Positions 1 through 8,000 of a stretch of 32,535 bases of DNA are shown piece after piece; position 1 is the first letter of the stretch, and every line of letters begins with the position of its first letter. The translations under genes and the position numbers were made by a program. This stretch comes from a virus, in IMG/VR virus record IMGVR_UViG_3300030329_003351, positions 1 through 32,535 of that record, one strand, 5' to 3'. A model generated the notes under the pieces. It had not been told where the DNA came from, made no database searches, and worked only from the letters and a program-made list of their open reading frames with translations.

Positions 1-564
1 TGGTAAATCAGATATTGTTTGTTTAACCTGATCTATTTCTTCATCATAATACTTTACTTCAGGAACTACTGGTATCTCAGATCGTAACTCTTCAATAGTT
101 TCTGATATCTTTTCAAGATCATCATCATAATATTTTATTTCTGGGATGTCTGGTATATTATCTCTTACCTCATTAACAAGACCAACTAACTCTTTCCACT
201 CAGGTCTTTTGATAATATCAATAAATTCATAATCTCTAAATTGCATTTCAGGACTATAATCCTGAAAAGAAACACCACCAGTAATTTCAATATCATCTTC
301 TTCTTCTACTACTATTTCTTCTTCCTCAATATAATCTTCAATAGTTGGTAAAGACTCATCAACTATTTTATCTTCTACTGAAGGTAAATCTTCTACTACA
401 TTATTAGGTATACAACCAAGTGCTTCTTCTATATCTACAACATACTCTTCAACAGAAGGTAATTCTTCTACAACTTTCTCTTCTGTTATAAATTCATCGA
501 CTGATGGTAATTCTACAGGATTTTCTGTAAAATCATCCAACGACGGCAATTCGTCTTTCGGCAT
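1..564 (-). CDS. acidic repeat-containing protein downstream of gp16 (3' end outside window)
   Basis: This is an open frame of 188 codons from an ATG at 564 that leaves the window still open, so it is partial. It follows small terminase gp16, at the place between gp16 and gp17 where T4-like cyanophages often carry an extra virion-associated gene. Residues about 6-100 contain five copies of an acidic motif of the form (E/D/S)LP(S/T)(V/L/I)(D/E)(D/E), separated by runs of Glu/Asp/Val (for example ELPSVDEF, ELPSVEEY, DLPSVEDK). After residue about 150 a second repeat begins: IPEIKYYDDDLEKI and then VPEVKYYDEEIDQV, with heptad spacing suggesting coiled coil, apparently continuing beyond the window. 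There is no signal peptide or membrane segment. A structural or scaffold-like role is inference from position and repeats. The only purine-rich ribosome site (AGGAGA near 597) lies about 30 bases before the ATG, which is unusually far. Confidence 0.85.
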   Translation of the reverse strand, partial: MPKDELPSLDDFTENPVELPSVDEFITEEKVVEELPSVEEYVVDIEEALGCIPNNVVEDLPSVEDKIVDESLPTIEDYIEEEEIVVEEEDDIEITGGVSFQDYSPEMQFRDYEFIDIIKRPEWKELVGLVNEVRDNIPDIPEIKYYDDDLEKISETIEELRSEIPVVPEVKYYDEEIDQVKQTISDLP

Positions 565-603
565 TTTATGAGTATGTTAATACTTCAGGATTTCTCTCCT
601 TTT

Positions 604-614
604 TTTATTTATCC
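604..614 (-). promoter_or_regulatory. late-promoter-like element before the downstream acidic gene
   Basis: Read on the minus strand the sequence is GGATAAATAAA, containing ATAAATA, the core of the T4 late promoter TATAAATA. It overlaps the gp16 stop codon and lies 40-50 bases before the ATG at 564. It resembles the elements before gp25 and gp8. No transcript data support it. Confidence 0.4.
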
Positions 615-1063
615 TGTTCCTTCACTCCATTCTTTAATAGCTTAGCAAGTTCTGCTGTAGAACCAACAAATAATGCATTATTGACTGTATTCGGTCCTTT
701 CTGAGTTGTCTCTTCCTCTACATCTTTTAGTTTCTTCTGAAGATCCATCAACTTATCAGTTGCATCAGAGACACTTTTAATTAACTGTCCTGCGACCTCA
801 TATGCCCTTGGCATCTCACTATCCTGTGCTAGTTCAAGAATACCATTAATTGCTTCCTGACCCTTCTCTATGATGCTGTAAAGGTTGCCACGAGTATACT
901 CATAGTCTTTTGTTATATCATCTTTAGTGAGTCTATCAGGTCTTGTTATACCAACGTTAGTCACATTAGTAAGTTGATCCTTTCTAGTAGTACAACCTCC
1001 TTCTGGAGTATCACTTACTTCCGAAGGTGTTATATTAAAAGCATCATCTAAATGGTTTTTCAC
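605..1063 (-). CDS. gp16: small terminase subunit gp16
   Basis: This is the small terminase subunit, which recognises phage DNA and regulates the large subunit during packaging. The protein is about 152 residues (T4 gp16 is 164). The central segment DYEYTRGNLYSIIEKGQEAI followed by a MPRAYEVAGQLIKSVSD helix is characteristic of T4-like gp16, and the helical core ends in a lysine-rich DLQKKLKDVEEE stretch. Position after gp15 matches T4 order. The frame is open back to a TTG at 1075, but I chose the GTG at 1061-1063. It lies one base after the gp15 stop, and GGAGAG, made by the last gp15 codons, sits about six bases upstream. The TTG overlaps that ribosome site. Translational coupling with gp15 is therefore likely. 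The large subunit gp17 is not in this window. Confidence 0.93.
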   Translation of the reverse strand: MKNHLDDAFNITPSEVSDTPEGGCTTRKDQLTNVTNVGITRPDRLTKDDITKDYEYTRGNLYSIIEKGQEAINGILELAQDSEMPRAYEVAGQLIKSVSDATDKLMDLQKKLKDVEEETTQKGPNTVNNALFVGSTAELAKLLKNGVKEQDK

Positions 1064-1064
1064 T

Positions 1065-2087
1065 TTACTCTCCAACTAAAGTTCCACTAAATCCAAAGTC
1101 ATCTCCTTCCTCTACTAATGCATTATCAGCAGATGTAATGGACTTAACTGATGTTCCTCTGATATGAGCAAGTTTTGTAGTTCCGTCTTGTCCTCTCTTA
1201 ACAGTCAACTTATTACCATCAACTGCCTTAACATATAGTTCCTCTCCACCCACATCAATATAAACACTTGTAGATCCAGAAGATGCTGTAATAGAACTTC
1301 CATCCTCAACCTCAAATGTAGTCTGAGTCTTAGTAATGTCTGCTGCTAAGTTAGTAAGAACTGTTCCATCATAGTTTTGAATTGCTCTAGGAACAACAGA
1401 ATATGTGAGATTGCGTTGTGCATTGGAAGTATCTGTACCAGTGAGGTAATTGACAGTAGACTTGGTAATAATATCCTTGGAAGCATCGGATACAGGACCA
1501 AATAGGTATGTCTTAGCAGTAAATCTTAAGGTATAAAGGAGAACTCTTCTCGATTCAAAGTCTCCTTCATAATCATCCTGCATTGTAATATTTTCTAAAA
1601 CAATAGGAATATCTCTTTTTTCATTAATAGATCCCACCAAATTAACCGTTAAATTGTAAGAAGGTTGGAAATAAGGTAATATTTGTTCTGTAATTTGCAG
1701 TGCATCATCATTTAATTTTGTCATAATAGCAAGTTCAAATTGCATATTATAAGGAACAGGCATATATGCCTTTTTCTCATCTGGAGTATCTGAATCTGGA
1801 TTTTGAATTATAATTTTCTGAGTAGTAGTAACCTTTCTACTTGGATCATATGTCAAACCAGTAAACTCAAAAGACATCCTTGGTAAAGACAAAGATGTTG
1901 CTTTATTAAGATCTGGTGATTGAGTTAGTCTTGCCAAAAACTTCTGAGTAGGTCCATATGCCAAAGGAACCCTGATTATACTAGCATCCGTCTCTCCACC
2001 ACTTTGCTTGATGGAAATGCTATTAAACAGAGTACCAAAAGCAATAATGGTTCTCCTCAAAATTTCGTTATAAAAATATTCAAACAT
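1065..2087 (-). CDS. gp15: tail terminator / sheath stabiliser gp15 with extra C-terminal module
   Basis: This protein caps the tail tube and sheath and joins the tail to the neck. Residues 1-240 match the T4-like gp15 family: an N-terminal FEYFYNEILRRTIIAFGTLF helix, then a conserved IIRVPLAYGPTQKFLARL, and later PYNMQFELAIMTK and an AKTYLFGPV segment. The protein has 340 residues against 272 in T4. The excess is mainly a C-terminal module at about residues 245-312 (TTFEVEDGSS, then GGEELYVKAVDGNKLTVKRG, then QDGTTKLAHIRG), a small beta-rich unit also seen in many phage tail proteins and, in diverged form, in the two giant proteins here. The ribosome site is AAGGA nine bases before the ATG. 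A late-promoter-like CTAAATATAA overlaps the preceding gp14 stop, so gp15-gp16 can have their own late transcript. Confidence 0.93.
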   Translation of the reverse strand: MFEYFYNEILRRTIIAFGTLFNSISIKQSGGETDASIIRVPLAYGPTQKFLARLTQSPDLNKATSLSLPRMSFEFTGLTYDPSRKVTTTQKIIIQNPDSDTPDEKKAYMPVPYNMQFELAIMTKLNDDALQITEQILPYFQPSYNLTVNLVGSINEKRDIPIVLENITMQDDYEGDFESRRVLLYTLRFTAKTYLFGPVSDASKDIITKSTVNYLTGTDTSNAQRNLTYSVVPRAIQNYDGTVLTNLAADITKTQTTFEVEDGSSITASSGSTSVYIDVGGEELYVKAVDGNKLTVKRGQDGTTKLAHIRGTSVKSITSADNALVEEGDDFGFSGTLVGE

Positions 2088-2105
2088 TGTTATAGTCCTT
2101 GTATC

Positions 2106-2117
2106 TTATATTTAGGG
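2106..2117 (-). promoter_or_regulatory. late-promoter-like element before gp15
   Basis: The minus strand reads CCCTAAATATAA, identical over 12 bases to the element before gp13. It includes the gp14 stop codon (TAA) and lies about 20 bases before the gp15 ATG. CTAAATA resembles the T4 late core TATAAATA read by the gp55 sigma factor. Functional assignment is inference from recurrence at gene starts. Confidence 0.5.
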
Positions 2118-3545
2118 AATACCGAATGGGTTCTGTTCACTGAAGTCTAAAATATCATCTGCAGCAGATTCTATATTGACATTATCAGCAAATCCGTCCT
2201 CTGGTGGATCTTCACTAACCACTCTAAGAGAATGAACAGCACCAGAAGTGCTACCAGTTAGATTTTCTCCAATACTGAACATTCCAGAAACATTTGCTAC
2301 CTCTAGAACATTTGTAGTTGCATTCCAAGTTCTGACTCTACCCTTAACTCCTGTGATAGATCCAGTGACAATTTCATTAAACTTGTAATTACCACTATTA
2401 TCCAATGAAGGATCACTAATTGTAATTGTGGGACTAGAAGTATATCCAGCACCAGCATTAGTAATGTTGATAGCAGTGATTGTTCCTGCAGTGCTTACAA
2501 CAGCCTCAGCAGTTGCAGTTGTACCAACTCCAACAGGTCCAGTAATTGTTACAGTTGGTGCTGTAGTGTATCCAGAACCTGCATCAGTAAGTGTTACTAT
2601 ACCAACTGCCCCATCACCTATAAAGACGGTTCCAGCAGCACCAGAACCTCCTCCACCAGTGATCTGGAGTGTAGGTGCAAGAGTATATCCAGCACCTGGA
2701 TTTGTAATAACAACCTGCTGAACAGATTTCTGATTATCACTAATATTTAAATTACATACATTAATACCACTAATCATCGTAGCAGTAAGAATACCTGTCA
2801 CACCTCCTGCAGGGGCAGAACTGACTCCAATTGTAGGAACAGCAGTATATCCACCACCCCTATTACTTAAAGTGATTAACCTAATAGATCCTTCAGTATT
2901 AAATCCAATTACAGCAGATGCACTTACTCCTGTTCCTACTAATGTAAGTGTTTGAGAAGATCCAAGTAGTGTTGATAGACCATCTTCGGAAGTTCCATCT
3001 GCATTATCACCAATTAAAGTATCATCAATCTCAGCAACTCCTGTATCGATAATCTCGTCTTCGTAACGGAAGAGTTCACACTTAAGAGTATAAACGTAAT
3101 TCTTTTTTAATTGATAAAATGGTTTTTCATGTTCAACATATTTAATTTCAAACAAACGATCACCTAATGGAAAATAAACTAGATCACCCTCTTTAGGTCT
3201 GGTAGTTAACTTTACATTAGATTCGTTTTTAAGTAATGGTTGAATATATGTTTCCCATCTTTCTCTAGAAATAACAAGAGTTACTTCATTGGTTTGCTCA
3301 ATACCAAACTTTGATAATAAAGTAGGATTATCTGCATATCCATCAAAGTTATCCACATATGCTTCAAGTGGATAAGAGTCATCAAATACAGATTGAACAA
3401 CCTCACGTATTATAGTTTTTTCATTCATATACTTGCGAGGAAGATAGTGTATCTCAACACCATACATCCTCAACTGTTCGTTGATTAAATCTTGAACTAG
3501 ATTCTGTTCTGAAGTGGATCCTTGCTGGAAAAATGGATTGAGCAT
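2112..3545 (-). CDS. gp14: neck protein gp14 with a large repeat insertion
   Basis: gp14 forms the head-side neck with gp13 and closes the portal after packaging. The N-terminal ~195 residues are typical: LINEQLRMYGVEIHYLPRKY, then VFDDSYPLEAYVDNFDGY, LLSKFGIEQTNEVTLVISRE, and PKEGDLVYFPLGDRLFEIKY. The protein is 477 residues against 256 in T4. The difference is a Gly/Thr/Ala-rich segment at about residues 200-420 with four copies of a repeat around GxGYT(x)2PT (GGGYTAVPT, GAGYTLAPT, GSGYTTAPT, GAGYTSSPT), followed by a short segment ending ENLTGSTSG. The same repeat is scattered through gp8 and the two giant proteins, so the neck protein appears to have acquired tail- or fibre-type modules. 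The gene lies three bases after gp13 and is presumably co-translated with it. Confidence 0.92.
   Translation of the reverse strand: MLNPFFQQGSTSEQNLVQDLINEQLRMYGVEIHYLPRKYMNEKTIIREVVQSVFDDSYPLEAYVDNFDGYADNPTLLSKFGIEQTNEVTLVISRERWETYIQPLLKNESNVKLTTRPKEGDLVYFPLGDRLFEIKYVEHEKPFYQLKKNYVYTLKCELFRYEDEIIDTGVAEIDDTLIGDNADGTSEDGLSTLLGSSQTLTLVGTGVSASAVIGFNTEGSIRLITLSNRGGGYTAVPTIGVSSAPAGGVTGILTATMISGINVCNLNISDNQKSVQQVVITNPGAGYTLAPTLQITGGGGSGAAGTVFIGDGAVGIVTLTDAGSGYTTAPTVTITGPVGVGTTATAEAVVSTAGTITAINITNAGAGYTSSPTITISDPSLDNSGNYKFNEIVTGSITGVKGRVRTWNATTNVLEVANVSGMFSIGENLTGSTSGAVHSLRVVSEDPPEDGFADNVNIESAADDILDFSEQNPFGIP
2290..2960 (-). repeat. GxGYTxxPT repeat array inside gp14
   Basis: Four degenerate protein repeats of roughly 40-60 residues are encoded here, each with a core G(A/S/G)GYT followed by PT and a beta-rich hydrophobic stretch, separated by Gly-Ser-Gly-Ala linkers. 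On the plus strand they appear as repeated GTATATCCAGCACC- and GTATATCCACCACC-like blocks. They are absent from the shorter T4 gp14. Confidence 0.8.
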
Positions 3546-3548
3546 AAT

Positions 3549-4403
3549 CTATCCTATCATATCCAAAGGTGGAAGCTCATAAGTATTGGACATTTGTTCT
3601 CTGATGACTTCTAAATCTTTTTCTGCATCATCATAGATTTGTCTTCCATTCATTTCTATCCCACCAGGTAATTTAACTCCCTGAAACTTTAATAAATTTT
3701 GCCCCCATTGTCTTTTTATAAGAGCAGTAGCATATCTCTTCAAGAATGAATCATTCCATACTCTAGTATAATCATTTGGATTCATAAGTCTAAAACATTC
3801 AAGAACAATAAATTCATCAACTTCACATGCCGACCAATCAATATCAAGATACAATCTATCTTGTCTTTGGTTAAATCTAATTTGTTTTCTTGTTGTTAAT
3901 AGATAATCAATATCAGACAAATAAGTCTGAGTCATTGCATAACTTAAAAGACCATTATATCCAAGATTAAATGCAATATCATTTAAGAATAACTGATATT
4001 TAATACTAAACATATTATTTGATATTGCATTACTTCCACCAAAACGAAATATCTTTTCTACTCCAATAACCGATGATGGTACTGGTATATAATTACTATT
4101 CTCATACCATTCAAAATCTGATTCTGTTCCTGCAATATCTGCTGTTACAGTTTCTGTTGTTATTCCTGTTCTTTTCTTTCCTGTTAAAACAGATGCTCTT
4201 CCCCTATCAATATCAGATTGAGTTATTTGATACTTAAGATATGTTCTAACTACACCATCAAAATGCCTTTCATGGAAATATTGAATAGCATCGTCAATCC
4301 TATCTTCACATTGTTCGTCAGCGACATTAATCTCCAGCACTGGAGCACCTAATTGCCTTAAGCAATACTGTTTAAATTCGGATCTACTTCCTGGTTGTGC
4401 CAT
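3549..4403 (-). CDS. gp13: neck protein gp13
   Basis: This is a T4-like neck protein that acts with gp14 to complete DNA-filled heads before tail attachment. It has 284 residues (T4 gp13 is 309). Recognisable segments are SRSEFKQYCLRQLGAPVLEI at the N terminus, then DRIDDAIQYFHERHFDGV, a middle VIGVEKIFRFGG, and the C-terminal DYTRVWNDSFLKRYATALIK and KLPGGIEMNGRQIYDDA. A late-promoter-like CTAAATATAA lies about 20 bases upstream with AGAGG/TAGAG as ribosome site. The gene starts a compact neck block gp13-gp14-gp15-gp16. Confidence 0.94.
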   Translation of the reverse strand: MAQPGSRSEFKQYCLRQLGAPVLEINVADEQCEDRIDDAIQYFHERHFDGVVRTYLKYQITQSDIDRGRASVLTGKKRTGITTETVTADIAGTESDFEWYENSNYIPVPSSVIGVEKIFRFGGSNAISNNMFSIKYQLFLNDIAFNLGYNGLLSYAMTQTYLSDIDYLLTTRKQIRFNQRQDRLYLDIDWSACEVDEFIVLECFRLMNPNDYTRVWNDSFLKRYATALIKRQWGQNLLKFQGVKLPGGIEMNGRQIYDDAEKDLEVIREQMSNTYELPPLDMIG

Positions 4404-4419
4404 TTATACTCTACCTCTA

Positions 4420-4431
4420 TTATATTTAGGG
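4420..4431 (-). promoter_or_regulatory. late-promoter-like element before gp13
   Basis: The minus strand reads CCCTAAATATAA, the same 12 bases as before gp15, and again the TAA is the stop codon of the preceding gene. The gp13 ATG follows about 17 bases after the element. Confidence 0.5.
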
Positions 4432-4830
4432 TGCGGAAGCAATTCCAGCATGAACTAATATATTTCCATTTACTATATTGTAAATTGTTGCTCCAGAACT
4501 TACTAGAACATTGTATTCATATCTACCTTCAGATAGATCTCTTGTAGCAGTGGATCCCATTGATATATCAAATATTCCACCACCAGCACTACTAAACCCT
4601 ACGGTAAAGGTTCCTGAAGGTGTTGTGGTTGCACCAATACCTGCACTTTTCTGCATTTGGGAAGATCCAGTCCAGACTGAAGTTGTTGTCAGTCCTTGGA
4701 AATCAAAAGCAACATCAGAAGTATCAACTACATTAAAAGTAGCCTTAAAATCTGCTCCTGTATACAATGCTAAATTAGCAGCATATGGAACTCCTGCATT
4801 TGGATCAAATGTCAGATTTTTACTTGCCAT
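4426..4830 (-). CDS. small beta-rich virion protein upstream of gp13
   Basis: This is a 134-residue protein without signal peptide or membrane segment. It resembles the single-domain beta-sandwich proteins common beside phage tail-fibre genes (the BppU N-terminal style): an N-terminal LALYTGADFKATFNV strand pair, a middle DFQGLTTTSVWTGSSQM, then IFDISMGSTATRDLSEGRYE and YNVLVSSGATIYNIVNG. In that family the pattern is an opening strand, a polynomial of strands, then Leu-x-x-Gly-x-Tyr-x-Tyr. It sits where T4 has wac (fibritin) before gp13, but there is no fibritin-like coiled coil. Virion location is likely from context; exact function is unknown. The ATG overlaps the end of the preceding gene by 11 bases. 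Confidence 0.75.
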   Translation of the reverse strand: MASKNLTFDPNAGVPYAANLALYTGADFKATFNVVDTSDVAFDFQGLTTTSVWTGSSQMQKSAGIGATTTPSGTFTVGFSSAGGGIFDISMGSTATRDLSEGRYEYNVLVSSGATIYNIVNGNILVHAGIASAP

Positions 4831-5044
4831 TGACTAATTCCTTTAATAGAGATTTAATTTCACCAATTTCACCTTTTAAACTAGCAAGATCTTCTTCCAT
4901 ACAATCCACTCTTTCATTACGTGTTTTTTTAGCATTACGACCTGCTGTATAATGAGTATAATCTAAGGAATTTACATTAACTATAGAACCAGTTCTAGGA
5001 TCTCTTGCTAGATCACCATTCCCTTCAATATTATAATGTTCCAT
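4820..5044 (-). CDS. small coiled-coil protein, unknown function
   Basis: This is a 74-residue protein. The N-terminal half reads DLARDPRTGSIVNVN, a motif I associate with small proteins of T4-like myoviruses generally. The C-terminal half (MEEDLASLKGEIGEIKSLLK) has clear heptads and is likely a short coiled coil for oligomerisation. It starts one base after the stop of the 2,536-residue protein and overlaps the next gene by 11 bases, so it is translated within the structural operon. A role as a small virion or assembly component is inference from position only. Confidence 0.8.
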   Translation of the reverse strand: MEHYNIEGNGDLARDPRTGSIVNVNSLDYTHYTAGRNAKKTRNERVDCMEEDLASLKGEIGEIKSLLKELVNGK

Positions 5045-5045
5045 A

Positions 5046-8000
5046 CTATGCTAGTGCCATCACTCTTAGATCTTTAATTCTAGGAACATAAACCTGACTA
5101 GTACCAGTTAATAGAAGTTTAATTCTATAATATCTAAATGCAGGTAAATTATCTATAGTATAAGTATAATCAGAAAAATTTGATGAGATTAAGAAACCAT
5201 AATCATTATTTTTAGGAACAAATTTATCAGGTAATCCATCACTATCTTGAACATTAATTATTTCACCCCTATTGTTTAAATTATTAAATCCAGGGAAAGG
5301 TGTGAAAATTGGTTCAAATGAGTGTTGGTCACCAATTGCATAGAATGCTCTAACATTTGCATTAGTATGGATATGTCCAGATAATAATATTTTAATAGAA
5401 GTAGCGGGATTTTCTAATGCTATTTCTTTACTAACATACTGGCAAGCAGTAGGGTCATCAAGAAGAGTTTTTACTCTTGCATCTGTTGCGAAATCAGTAA
5501 CAACATTATTAACTCTATTAGATACTAGAATTGTACTAATTCTTTGTGCATCTATCACAGGACTTAATCTACTATCTGTAGTTCCTAATGTAACTCTTAA
5601 TTGTAAAGATTTATTCCCCTCAACATTATCTAATCTTTCATCCTCATTAACTTTTGAGTAAATTGCTCTAGAGCTAGTAAGATAATTGGTTTCACCTATA
5701 GTAACAGATTCAAATCCTTGATCAATATATGGAATTTGACCATCACTTATACCTGATGCAGAAGTAGTTCTAATCTCAGCACCAACCGTAGTTCCAGTAA
5801 CTGTCAGGTTGTGAACATTTAGATTAAGAGCTTCAAATGACATATTCTGAGTTGCTTTTGTGTTATATCCACCACAAGATTTTGTTTGATTAAAGTAAAG
5901 TTTGGGGAATCCAACATCAGTGCTTCTATCAGTCGCATCAAAAGCATTTCCATTAATAGTTTTACTTGTCTGATCTATTTTAATATTATAAAAATCAAAA
6001 CCAATTGATCCAGAGGATGCTGTAGATGTTGAAGTTGATAATCCATGCGTTTTATTAATTCTTGCAAGAGAGACCCCACCAAGTTCATATTTATAAACAG
6101 GTGTTCCAACTGTATAATCAATCTGATCATCTCCTCTAGTATCAATAGTAATTACATTACCAGTAACATTATTATACTTAATAATCTCATTTCCTATTTT
6201 AACCAATCCAGCATTGGTTGTTCCAACTCCAACATTTTCAAAAGTGGTAAATGCACTAGCATCATCAACACTAAAGGAAGCTTCATTACCAACATTTAAT
6301 GCAAGACTTAATTTTGTTGGTTTAATATCAGTCTCAACATCTTTTATTACTACCAAATTTTCGGTAGAATACATTCCATGATTTTTATGATTAACTTGGA
6401 AATGTAATCCATCAGATTCTACATCAACTGAACTTATGGTAACATTACCACCATGACTGAAATTCAATTCCGTGGTAACACCAGCACTATTAGTATATCT
6501 CATTGTCTTGCCAGCACCAGTTACAAAATTACCTTGGACATTATCCAAAATAAGTTCATTTGTCATTCCAATTCCAGTAATTGAAAATCTACCATTAACA
6601 CCAACAGTTCCACTACCACCAGTAGAAAGACCAATAGTCGTAATACCAACAACATCACCTACTTGATAACCACTTCCACCAGAAGTAATAGTGCAAGCAC
6701 CAACAACTCCATTTTCAATATAAACATTACCAACAGCACCTTTTCCATTACCAGTAACAGTAACTAAATTAACATTACTAAACGTTAAATTACCATCTAA
6801 AGGAGTATAACCAATACCAACATTGGCAATACTAAGTGTTCCTGTAGCAGAACCACCTGCACCTACAAGATTACCTGTTGCATTTGTTCCATCTTGACTG
6901 AAGGTATTTCCCTCGACATAACTATCACCAACTGTTGTTCCTAATCCCACTCTTATTTTTCTAGAACCAAGTATAAGAGAATTTGGTAGAAGTGTTGGAA
7001 TTTGATTATTTCCTTCAGTTAACTCTGGGCTATAGAAATCCACACTTCCTGCGGTTTCAAACTCTGCCCTATAGAGGGTAAATTTAAGATCTTCCCATTG
7101 ACTTGGTTCCCAAGTAGAAGCATTTTGTGATTTAAATAAAGATCCCAAATATGGTTGGTTTGAAATATAAGTATCAGTTAAAAGATCAGTTTCACCAATC
7201 CTAGAAATATAAACACTGTATTTTGTTGAGTTGGATAATAATGCTATTGCATAATCCATATTACCACCCTCAACATAAATTGGAGATTTAAACACAACAG
7301 TGGTTGCTACAGATCCATCAGCAGAGGTAGAAATATCTGCTGGATCTAATACAATTTCAGAGAATGGAAGAACATGTTGTGTTGGGTATCCATTACTCAT
7401 AGTTCTTAACTGAACTATACAAGGTATATCAGTATCATCTTTAGTTCTAAAGAACAAATCACATTTTGTTAAAAAGACTCCACCTCCATCTTCTACTTGG
7501 AAGGATTGTGCAAGAGGATCTCCCCAACCATTAGTGAACCACAATCTATCCTCGGTTCTAGTACCAACCACCTCAGTCCCAATAACTGTTGTTCCAAGAC
7601 TTTCCGAGACATTTCTCTCTTGGAACTCTGATCTTTGCTCAACTCTTGCATTTCTAATAGAAAGAATATTTTCTTGAACAGTCTCTAGAGTTCCAGAAGA
7701 AGTAAATGATTCGTCAGCCAGTGTAGTTGCTGTATTTGGATCATTTTCTGGATCATTTGTTAGAGTAAATAATTTTGTTCCAGTTTCAAATTGTGGGAAA
7801 TTAATATTATTTGGATTTGGAATAAAGAATGATCCAGCACAGAATGCAGAAACATCAGAAACCAATTTTACACTAGTAATAGTTGCTCTTGCTCCACTAG
7901 TATGACCATGAATCACCATTCCTTCTTCAATATAACCATAATAAGAACCTTCCACTTCATTAGATAATGAGAAAGTATCTACATTTATCAAATCAGAAGT

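Noticed and set aside
2428-2721. Plus-strand open frames opposite gp14 and the giant genes as real antisense genes
   Set aside because: They are Pro/Val/Ile-rich mirror images of Gly/Thr-rich repeats, lack ribosome sites, and overlap well-recognised virion proteins.
2290-2960. CRISPR-like or tandem DNA repeat array
   Set aside because: The similarity is at protein level (Gly-rich beta repeats); unit lengths and DNA sequences are irregular.
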